Part shown: one piece after another, positions 57,671 through 64,000 of the stretch
Numbering within the stretch: position 1 is the first letter of the stretch
How the letters are laid out: each line of letters opens with the position of its first letter
Source of the DNA: Oscillospiraceae bacterium
Lineage (GTDB): Bacteria > Bacillota > Clostridia > Oscillospirales > Oscillospiraceae
NCBI GenBank assembly: GCA_015068135.1
Contig: SVLB01000007.1
Span: 1 to 64,000 of the forward strand
Direction of reading: 5' to 3'
DNA: 64,000 nucleotides
Notes under the pieces: model-generated
The model's input: the letters and a program-made list of their open reading frames with translations, nothing else
Databases searched by the model: none
What the model was told of the DNA's origin: nothing
Made by a program: the position numbers and the translations under genes

Positions 57671-57710
57671 AAAAAATACGGCTGTTGCAGTTGCAACAGC
57701 CGTATTTTTT
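57671..57710. terminator. Bidirectional terminator
   Basis: A 19-bp perfect stem (57671-57689 with 57692-57710) bounded by A6 and T6 lies between the lipoprotein and M23 peptidase genes. Confidence 0.92.
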
Positions 57711-57717
57711 ATCCTTT

Positions 57718-58386
57718 TTATCCGAGGAATTCCTCCGGGTCCACAGGGGTGCCGTTACAGCTTACACTGAAGTGTACATGCTCCCCAAGGGCGCTTTCCA
57801 GCAGGGCACTGGCCCCTACATAGCCCAGGGTCTGCCCGGCGGTGACCGTTTCTCCGGGCTTGACGGTATTTTCTTCACTGAGGCTTGCATAGGTGGTCAC
57901 GTAGCCACCGGCATGGCGCAGGACTACGGTAGTACCCATGGTGCCGTCGGTGTAGACGGTATAGACCGTTCCGTCCATGGCAGCCAGGACGGGGGTACCG
58001 GCCTTGGCGGCGATGTCAATGCCGTCATGGGTGCGCCAATCCCGGGTGGTCTGGTTATAGCTCAGTGCATCCATGGCGTAGCCGTGGATGGTCTGCCCGT
58101 CCACAGGACGGACCTTTTTGACATCCTTGGGCAGGGTGGTTTCCGTGGGGTCAGTGCCCTCGCCGGTGGTTCCGGTGGGGTCAGTGGTTCCCTCGGTGGC
58201 GCCGACTGCTACATGGTCACCCTGGACGGGGACGGTTGCTTCCGGCTGGTTGCTCAGAGCCGGCTCCGGTTCATTGGAATTTTGGAAGAACATATAGCCG
58301 CAGATCCCGATAGCGATGGCACACAGGACCAGGGCTATGTAGTAGCCCTTGCCGCTCATGCTTTCTTTGAATGTTTTCTTGCTCAT
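57718..58386 (-). CDS. Membrane-anchored M23 (LytM) peptidase, possibly SpoIIQ-like
   Basis: This 222-residue protein has one N-terminal membrane helix (YYIALVLCAIAIGICGYMFF), a Thr/Gly-rich linker (residues 45-90) and a LytM domain. Zinc ligands are complete: THDGID with His120 and Asp124, and EHVHFSV near residue 205. It should cut peptide cross-links of the wall from the outer face. Size and layout match clostridial SpoIIQ, which keeps the active site and forms the forespore channel, but a vegetative wall hydrolase is equally possible. It is convergent with the lipoprotein gene. Confidence 0.82.
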   Translation of the reverse strand: MSKKTFKESMSGKGYYIALVLCAIAIGICGYMFFQNSNEPEPALSNQPEATVPVQGDHVAVGATEGTTDPTGTTGEGTDPTETTLPKDVKKVRPVDGQTIHGYAMDALSYNQTTRDWRTHDGIDIAAKAGTPVLAAMDGTVYTVYTDGTMGTTVVLRHAGGYVTTYASLSEENTVKPGETVTAGQTLGYVGASALLESALGEHVHFSVSCNGTPVDPEEFLG

Positions 58387-58482
58387 ATTTAAGCACCTCC
58401 GTAGTCAAGTATTACCAGGTTTTGAAGATTTATACATTACCGCAAAACTGTTTTTTGCACCCCGTGCTGCGTGATTCTATTA

Positions 58483-58511
58483 TTGACTTTTTTTGTGATT
58501 TGTGCGACAAT
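58483..58511 (+). promoter_or_regulatory. aspS promoter
   Basis: TTGACT at 58483-58488, 17 bp, GACAAT at 58506-58511, 38 bp before the ATG. No T-box or HisS-AspS leader structure is visible in the short leader. Confidence 0.5.
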
Positions 58512-58548
58512 ATACAAACGAAATTATAAAGATTGAGAGGGTATATCC

Positions 58549-60327
58549 ATGTTCCAATCCAGAACCCATAACTGCGGTGAGCTTCGGCTTTCCCATGCAG
58601 GTGAAACTGTAACGCTGGCCGGCTGGCTGGAAAATGTCCGCGAGGTGGGCAATAACTTTGCATTTTTGGTCCTCCGGGACTACTACGGCACCACCCAAAT
58701 CGTGGTTGAGACCGAGGAAATGATGAAGATCGTCAAATCCGTCAACAAGGAGTCCACCATTCAGGTCACCGGCCTTGTCCGGGAGCGCGAGAGCAAGAAC
58801 CTGAAGCTGGCTACCGGCGAGATCGAGGTGGTACCTCAGGAAATCAACATCCTGGGCAAGTGCCGCCATAATCAGCTCCCCTTTGAGATCAATAAATCCA
58901 AGGATGCCGATGAGAATACCAGACTGAAGTACCGGTATCTGGACCTGCGCAATCCCCAGGTGAAGAAGAATATCATTCTGCGCTGCCAGGTGGTTGCCGC
59001 CATCCGTGCCGCCATGACGGAGCGGGGCTTTTTGGAGATCACCACCCCCATCCTCACGGCCTCCTCTCCCGAGGGCGCCCGTGACTACCTGGTGCCTGCC
59101 AGAAACCACCCCGGCAAGTTCTATGCCCTGCCCCAGGCTCCCCAGCAGTTCAAGCAGCTTCTGATGACCTCCGGTTTTGACCGGTATTTCCAGATCGCTC
59201 CCTGCTTCCGGGACGAGGATGCCCGTGCCGACCGTACTCCCGGCGAGTTCTATCAGCTGGATATGGAAATGGCCTTTGCCACCCAGAACGATGTGCTGAC
59301 CACCCTGGAGGGCGTCCTGCGCCCCATCTTCCAGAAGTTCGGCAAGTACGAGCGGGTTTCCGAGGCTCCCTTCCGCCACATTCCTTATAACGAAGCCATG
59401 GAGCGCTACGGCTCCGACAAGCCCGACCTGCGTATCGACCTGGAGGTCCAGGATATTACCGAGACCGTGGCCGGCTGCGCCTTCGGTCCCTTCCAGGATG
59501 CCACCGTCAAGGCCGTGGCTGTGGACAACTTCGCAGAGGGCCGCAAGTGGATCGATAAGCTCCTGGCCGATGTGGAAGTGCAGACCGGAAACAAGTGCTG
59601 CTGGTTTAAGGTGGACGAGAACGGCCAGCTGACCGGCGGTATCTCCAAGTTCCTGACGGACTACACCGCCGCCCTCACCGAAAAGCTGAGCCTGAAGCCC
59701 GGCAGCTTTGTGTGTATGGCTGCAGGTAAGAAGACCGCCGCCCAGAAGACTGCCGGTGTGATCCGCACCATGATGGGCAAGCGCATCCCCGGTCACTTCG
59801 ACGAGGAGCAGTATGCTATGTGCTGGATCGTGGACTTCCCCATGTACGAAATGGGCGAGGAGTCCGGCGAGCTGGAGTTCTGCCACAATCCCTTCTCCAT
59901 GCCCCAGGGTGGCAAGGCCGCATTGGAGGCTGCTGAGGGTGATATCGAGAAGCTGCTGGCTATCAATGCTGACCAGTATGACCTGGTGGTCAACGGCTAT
60001 GAGTCCGCTTCCGGCGCTGTCCGGAACCATGATCCTGAGATCATGGTCAAGGCCTTCCAGATGGTTGGCCTGGGCGAGGAGGACGTAAAGGCCAAGTTCC
60101 CCGCCATGTACAATGCCTTCACCTACGGCGCACCTCCCCATGCCGGTGCCGCCCCCGGAATCGACCGTATTGTTATGCTGCTGTGCGGTGAGGAATCTAT
60201 CCGAGAGGTCATTACCTTCCCCATGAACAAGACCGCCCAGGATCTGATGATGGATGCTCCCACCACTGTTTCTCAGAAACAGCTGGACGATGTGCATATC
60301 CTTATCAACGAATCCCATCTGCAGTAA
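58549..60327 (+). CDS. aspS: Aspartyl-tRNA synthetase
   Basis: This 592-residue bacterial-type class II synthetase has an N-terminal OB-fold for the anticodon (VTLAGWLENVREVGNNFAFL), the catalytic core with motif 2 FRDEDARADRTPGEFYQLD, the bacterial GAD insertion (about residues 285-420) and motif 3 GAAPGIDRIVMLLCG. It charges tRNA-Asp; whether it also charges tRNA-Asn cannot be read here. The ATG follows GAGAGGG. A hairpin terminator follows at 60334-60361. Confidence 0.96.
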   Translation: MFQSRTHNCGELRLSHAGETVTLAGWLENVREVGNNFAFLVLRDYYGTTQIVVETEEMMKIVKSVNKESTIQVTGLVRERESKNLKLATGEIEVVPQEINILGKCRHNQLPFEINKSKDADENTRLKYRYLDLRNPQVKKNIILRCQVVAAIRAAMTERGFLEITTPILTASSPEGARDYLVPARNHPGKFYALPQAPQQFKQLLMTSGFDRYFQIAPCFRDEDARADRTPGEFYQLDMEMAFATQNDVLTTLEGVLRPIFQKFGKYERVSEAPFRHIPYNEAMERYGSDKPDLRIDLEVQDITETVAGCAFGPFQDATVKAVAVDNFAEGRKWIDKLLADVEVQTGNKCCWFKVDENGQLTGGISKFLTDYTAALTEKLSLKPGSFVCMAAGKKTAAQKTAGVIRTMMGKRIPGHFDEEQYAMCWIVDFPMYEMGEESGELEFCHNPFSMPQGGKAALEAAEGDIEKLLAINADQYDLVVNGYESASGAVRNHDPEIMVKAFQMVGLGEEDVKAKFPAMYNAFTYGAPPHAGAAPGIDRIVMLLCGEESIREVITFPMNKTAQDLMMDAPTTVSQKQLDDVHILINESHLQ

Positions 60328-60333
60328 TTATTT

Positions 60334-60361
60334 TGCGGAGCTGTCAGCCGGCAGCTCCGCA
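60334..60361 (+). terminator. Hairpin after aspS
   Basis: TGCGGAGCTG (60334-60343) pairs with CAGCTCCGCA (60352-60361), 10 bp perfect. The T-run is weak (ATTCTGATTT). Confidence 0.6.
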
Positions 60362-60379
60362 TTCTGATTTGTAAAGCTA

Positions 60380-60408
60380 TTGCAAATTGCCCTCTGCAAT
60401 GGTAGAAT
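60380..60408 (+). promoter_or_regulatory. tldD-tldE promoter
   Basis: TTGCAA at 60380-60385, 17 bp, TAGAAT at 60403-60408, 30 bp before the start codon. Confidence 0.55.
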
Positions 60409-60438
60409 ACCCTATATATCCTCTGAAAGGAGTCAATT

Positions 60439-61818
60439 ATGCTATCTCGTGAGATTTGTCAGCAGGTGCTTGCCGCCGCAGTAGGCACCGGTGCCGATTA
60501 TGCGGAGCTGTTTGCGGAGAATACGGTACAGCACGCCATCAATATGATCGCCTCCAAGGTGGATACCGTCAAAGACACGGTGATTGCCGGTGTGGGCATC
60601 CGGGTGTTCAAGGGCCTTCGCAGTGTGTCTGCCTCCACGGTGGATACCTCCTTGGAGGGGCTTTTGCGGTGCGCCCATCAGGCCGCCGATGCTTTGGGGG
60701 AGGGGGATGCCCCTATGCAGATCGTCTTGCAGGAACGGCTGTTTGGGGATATCCACCCGATAAAGATCGTACCCCAGTCCGTTTCCAATGCCCAAAAGGT
60801 GGAGATCCTAAAGGAGGGCTATTTTGCCGCAAAGGAATACGATCCTGCTATTTCTCAGGTAACCGGAACCATTATGGATGTGGATCACAATATTCTCATT
60901 GCCACTTCCGAGGGGCTTTACACCCAGGACCGGCAGATCCGCACCCGGCTGGCCATTTCTGCCATTGCCGAAAAGGACGGACAGACCCAAACCGGAAGCT
61001 TTAACCCCGGCGCGAGAATGGGTCTGGAACTGTTTGACAGTGTGATCCCCAGCCAGGTAGGCATCCGGGCGGCTAAGCAGGCAGTGACCATGGTCAATGC
61101 CGGTTACTGTCCTGCCGGTGTGATGCCCGTTGCCATTGACAACGGCTTTGGCGGCGTGATCTTCCACGAGGCCTGCGGTCACTCTTTGGAAGCCTCCTCT
61201 GTGGCATACGGCAGAAGCCAGTTTACCGGAAAGCTGGGGCAGAAGATCGCCAACGAAAAGGTAACGGCCATTGATGACGGCACCATCCCCAATGCCTGGG
61301 GTTCTATCAATATGGATGATGAGGGTACACCTGCTAAGCGCAATGTGCTCATCGAAAAGGGCGTCCTCAAGACCTATATGGTGGATAAGTTCAACGGTCG
61401 GCGCATGGGCATGGAATCCACCGGCAATGCCCGTCGGCAAAGCTATGCCTATACCACCACCTCCCGCATGACCAACACCTTCATTGCCCCCGGTACGGAC
61501 TGCAATGAGGATATTATCGCCTCTATGGAGTACGGCCTGTATGCCAAGGAAATGGGCGGCGGCTCTGTCAATCCCGTTACCGGTGAGTTTAATTTCACCG
61601 TGTCCGAGGGCTATATGGTCCGCAACGGTGAGATCTGTGAGCCGGTGCGCGGTGCCAGCCTGGTGGGTAAGGGTAGTCAGGTGATCCAGGATATCGACAT
61701 GGTAGGCAGCCAATTGGATATGGGACAGGGTATGTGCGGCTCCTCCAGCGGCTCCATCCCCACCAATGTGGGTCAGCCCATGATCCGTGTCCGTTCCATT
61801 ACCGTAGGAGGAAGATAA
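60439..61818 (+). CDS. tldD: TldD-family metalloprotease subunit
   Basis: This 459-residue TldD has the zinc motif HEACGH (HExxxH) in FGGVIFHEACGHSLEASSVA, the block NVLIEKGVLKTYMVDKFNGR, and the C-terminal third zinc ligand region CGSSSGSIPTNVGQP. TldD and TldE form a dimer that digests unfolded peptides and matures some peptide natural products. The ATG follows AAAGGAG. It forms an operon with tldE one base downstream. Confidence 0.94.
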   Translation: MLSREICQQVLAAAVGTGADYAELFAENTVQHAINMIASKVDTVKDTVIAGVGIRVFKGLRSVSASTVDTSLEGLLRCAHQAADALGEGDAPMQIVLQERLFGDIHPIKIVPQSVSNAQKVEILKEGYFAAKEYDPAISQVTGTIMDVDHNILIATSEGLYTQDRQIRTRLAISAIAEKDGQTQTGSFNPGARMGLELFDSVIPSQVGIRAAKQAVTMVNAGYCPAGVMPVAIDNGFGGVIFHEACGHSLEASSVAYGRSQFTGKLGQKIANEKVTAIDDGTIPNAWGSINMDDEGTPAKRNVLIEKGVLKTYMVDKFNGRRMGMESTGNARRQSYAYTTTSRMTNTFIAPGTDCNEDIIASMEYGLYAKEMGGGSVNPVTGEFNFTVSEGYMVRNGEICEPVRGASLVGKGSQVIQDIDMVGSQLDMGQGMCGSSSGSIPTNVGQPMIRVRSITVGGR

Positions 61819-61819
61819 T

Positions 61820-63160
61820 ATGAACTATCAATCCTTTAAGCAGTCTGTGATCGCCAGGGCGGAAGCACTGGGGATCACCGAATATGAGCTGTATTATATG
61901 ACGGCGGAGTCCACTTCCATCAGTGCCTTTGCCCATGAAATGAATGAGTTTTCTGCCTCCACCGAGGGCGGTGTGTGCTTTCGCTGTATTGTAGACGGCA
62001 AGATGGGCTACGCCTCCACGGAAAGCCTGACGCAGGAGCAGGCTGCCTCCATTGTGGAAAAGGCCGCTGACAATGCAAGGACCCTGGAAGCGGAAGAGCC
62101 GGTATTTTTGGCAGCCGGTGGGCAAGTGTATGCTTCCCTGGATCGGGAGAATTATGAACTTCCCGAAACGGAGGAACTGATCCGCAGTGTCCTGGACACC
62201 CAGGAAAAGCTCTATGCCGCCGGTGCGGTGGACGGCTGTACCAGCCGGGGCATCCGGGAGCGGAGCATGGTCGGCATCTTCAATTCCAAGGGCCTGGACC
62301 TTTGCCAGGAGAATACCGTTGCGGGCTTTATCGTGGGTGCTGTGGTGGCCCGGGGTGAGGAAAAGACCAACGATTATCAGATCGCTCTGGGTAAGCTGGA
62401 CACCCTGGATACCCAGGTGCTGACCCAAAAGGCGGTGGATACCGCCCTGGGGAAACTGGGGGGCGAGGCAGCTCCTACAGGGGTATACCCCGTGGTCTTT
62501 GACCCGGAGGCCATGAGTGACCTTTTGGGCGTGTTTTCCGGGGTATTTTCCTCGGAAGCTGCCCAAAAAGGACTGAGCAAGTTTGCCAAGGCAGAGGATA
62601 CCGTGGTCGCTTCGCCTATGGTCACCATTGTGGACGACCCCTTCCACCCGGAAAATCCCCAGCCCATGCCCTTTGATGCAGAGGGAAGCCCCACCTGCAA
62701 GAAAAATGTGGTGGAACAGGGCGTTTTGAAGACCCTGCTGTATAATCTGAAGACTGCCAACATGGCAGGAAAGAAAACCACCGGCAATGCCGCCAAAGCG
62801 AACTATGATGCCCCCATTGTGGTGCGGCCCTTCAGTATGTACCTGGCCTCCGGGGAATACACCCAGGCGCAGCTGCTGGAAAAGGCGCAAAATGGTGTAT
62901 TCATCAATTCCCTGAGCGGTCTGCACGCAGGGGCCAACCCGGTCACCGGTGACTTTTCCCTGCAAAGTGCCGGTTTCATGATCGAATACGGACAAAAGAC
63001 CCGGGCAGTGAAGTCCTTTACGGTGGCAGGTAATTTCTATGACCTGCTGAAGGGGATCATCGCCGTGGGAGATGATCTGCGCCTTCCTATGGCTACGGGT
63101 ATGACTGCCTACGGCGCTCCCTCCGTACTGGTGGAGGGCCTGAGCATCGCAGGAAAGTAG
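61820..63160 (+). CDS. pmbA: TldE/PmbA-family partner subunit
   Basis: This 446-residue TldE/PmbA lacks the HExxxH zinc motif of TldD, as expected for the partner subunit. Family blocks are EYELYYMTAESTSISAFAHE, GVCFRCIVDGKMGYAST, NPQPMPFDAEGSPTCKKNVV and ANPVTGDFSLQSAGFMIE. It starts one base after the tldD stop behind GGAGGAAG. No nearby precursor peptide or modification enzyme is seen, so general peptide turnover is the safest role. Confidence 0.93.
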   Translation: MNYQSFKQSVIARAEALGITEYELYYMTAESTSISAFAHEMNEFSASTEGGVCFRCIVDGKMGYASTESLTQEQAASIVEKAADNARTLEAEEPVFLAAGGQVYASLDRENYELPETEELIRSVLDTQEKLYAAGAVDGCTSRGIRERSMVGIFNSKGLDLCQENTVAGFIVGAVVARGEEKTNDYQIALGKLDTLDTQVLTQKAVDTALGKLGGEAAPTGVYPVVFDPEAMSDLLGVFSGVFSSEAAQKGLSKFAKAEDTVVASPMVTIVDDPFHPENPQPMPFDAEGSPTCKKNVVEQGVLKTLLYNLKTANMAGKKTTGNAAKANYDAPIVVRPFSMYLASGEYTQAQLLEKAQNGVFINSLSGLHAGANPVTGDFSLQSAGFMIEYGQKTRAVKSFTVAGNFYDLLKGIIAVGDDLRLPMATGMTAYGAPSVLVEGLSIAGK

Positions 63161-63208
63161 AATTTCAATTTATCGTACAGTGTTATTTCGGTGCGATAAA
63201 TTGGAATT
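63161..63208. repeat. Palindromic repeat after tldE
   Basis: AATTTCAATTTATCG (63161-63175) pairs with CGATAAATTGGAATT (63194-63208), with one mismatch. The loop holds TGTTATTTCGGTG, shared with 55308-55322. Confidence 0.55.
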
Positions 63209-63233
63209 TGTACGCCCGGGTTTTGGGCAGTAC

Positions 63234-63279
63234 ATAAAAACAGAGCTGTTGCAAAGCACCGCAACAGCTCTGTTTTTAT
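63234..63279. terminator. Bidirectional terminator between tldE and the membrane protein gene
   Basis: A 19-bp perfect stem (63234-63252 with 63261-63279) bounded by A5 and T5 runs. Confidence 0.92.
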
Positions 63280-63320
63280 GAGAATCATGGGTTATTGTAT
63301 GGATATACCTGGGCTTGGGG

Positions 63321-63998
63321 TCAGTACCACAGTTGCTCCTGGGAGAGATAGTCATCCCGGAGGAAGAGAAACGCACCGGCATGGCTAAGCGCCAGGTAAG
63401 GGAAGAATTTCACATTCAGAAGAAAGTTTCCCAGGGCGCAAAGGGTGGAACTGAGGAAAAAGCTGACAAGGGGCGACAGACCGATATTTACCTCCCAAAG
63501 CTCCAGAAGTAATGGCAAAGACCCTACCAGGGCTACCAGGACCGAAAGGGCAAAATACCACCAAAAGCTCAGATCCAGGCGAAACAGGTTCCAACAGTTT
63601 TCCTCGGTGAACCGGCGACTGTAGGAAAGGGCTTGCACGGTCCCCATTTGAGGGGATTCCAGGGTAATGTATACGGCAAAACCCAGTCGATAGGACATAT
63701 ATAAAATATAGCCAAATCCCGCCAAAAAAACCGCATAGAACAGGAGCGCGGAGAGGGAAAACAACATAGAAATAAAGATGACAGCCAAAGAAAGTCCGAA
63801 AAGGATCAGGTCCCACAAAAGGGTCACCCGAATTATGGGCCAAAACAGGCGAAAACCCTCGGTAAGGCTTTGCTCGGACACAGCCTGCCCCCGGAGTAGA
63901 CCCAAACTCAGATGGATATAGCCTGCGTTCCACAGTGCGATAAACATAGAAGAGGTAAACGAGAGCAAGAAATCAGCGGTATCAAATCGTCTGCCATA
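63321..63998 (-). CDS. DUF975-like multi-pass membrane protein, N-terminus cut by window edge
   Basis: The frame is open to the right edge, so the N-terminus is missing; about 225 residues are visible. It has at least four hydrophobic segments (VTLLWDLILFGLSLAVIFIS, SALLFYAVFLAGFGYILYMS, WWYFALSVLVALVGSLPLLL, and one near the end). The pattern YRLGFAVYITLESPQMGTVQALSYSRR fits the DUF975 family of uncharacterised Firmicutes membrane proteins. A TTG at 63968 is in frame but the sequence before it (YGRRFDTADFL) also looks coding. It is convergent with tldE. Confidence 0.65.
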   Translation of the reverse strand, partial: YGRRFDTADFLLSFTSSMFIALWNAGYIHLSLGLLRGQAVSEQSLTEGFRLFWPIIRVTLLWDLILFGLSLAVIFISMLFSLSALLFYAVFLAGFGYILYMSYRLGFAVYITLESPQMGTVQALSYSRRFTEENCWNLFRLDLSFWWYFALSVLVALVGSLPLLLELWEVNIGLSPLVSFFLSSTLCALGNFLLNVKFFPYLALSHAGAFLFLRDDYLSQEQLWY

Positions 63999-64000
63999 AT

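Overview
The window looks like a chromosome segment of a Gram-positive anaerobe of the class Clostridia, probably an Oscillospirales-type gut bacterium. Evidence seen in the sequence: bL27 has the Firmicutes N-terminal extension and sits beside its Prp protease; a Gram-positive type LexA box (GAAC-N4-GTTC) and a perfect CIRCE element are present; Shine-Dalgarno sites are strong; and the gene set is fermentative (citrate lyase, ferredoxin-type aldo/keto reductase, glycan enzymes). This assignment is inference, because no rRNA or tRNA lies in the window.

Layout. 1-2.9 kb is a visibly A+T-richer accessory block. It holds the start of a PlsC-type acyltransferase preceded by a small overlapping gene, a 115-bp segment carrying a consensus promoter between two inverted recombination-site-like palindromes, a small serine recombinase, and an AbiEi/AbiEii type IV toxin-antitoxin pair. 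I read the left end as a phase-variable promoter switch. 3-7.5 kb holds two divergent LysR-regulated enzymes (ornithine cyclodeaminase-like and octopine/nopaline dehydrogenase-like). 7.6-9.4 kb is a PiT phosphate transporter with its DUF47 partner. 9.4-16 kb holds an AraC regulator with a divergent intracellular GH10 xylanase, an AEC carrier, a CDF metal exporter with a divergent TetR regulator, and a class-C-type serine hydrolase. 16.4-20.3 kb is a malQ-glgP alpha-glucan operon.

20.5-23.9 kb is an unusual leftward operon of an EctB-like diaminobutyrate aminotransferase, an alanine racemase and an ATP-grasp protein. 24.1-28.4 kb is a giant secreted protein joining beta-helix repeats to a neutral-ceramidase-like domain; it is divergent from a GH2 glycosidase. 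30.9-37.7 kb centres on citrate lyase: citDEF rightward and, divergently, citC, a P-loop protein of unknown role and a citX-citG fusion. Then come a second ceramidase-like protein, three tandem M20 amidohydrolases and a GntR regulator.

44-63 kb is mostly housekeeping: htpG (CIRCE-controlled), an ABC-F protein, argS, a flavin reductase, obgE, rplU-prp-rpmA, a NusG-II protein, an SOS-controlled Y-family polymerase with its YolD partner, an aldo/keto reductase, a lipoprotein, an M23 peptidase, aspS, tldD-tldE, and a membrane protein cut by the right edge.

A second layer runs through the intergenic regions: long hairpins built from short degenerate words followed by their reverse complements (GATA-, TTGACAA-, GTTAC-, GCAAA- and GTGAAGT-type). 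Two of them share an almost identical 57-bp module. The most interesting regulatory inferences are the invertible promoter at 452-610, the inverted repeat at 53288-53364 that could hide the polymerase start site in read-through mRNA only, and the 162-nt hairpin leader of the xylanase gene.
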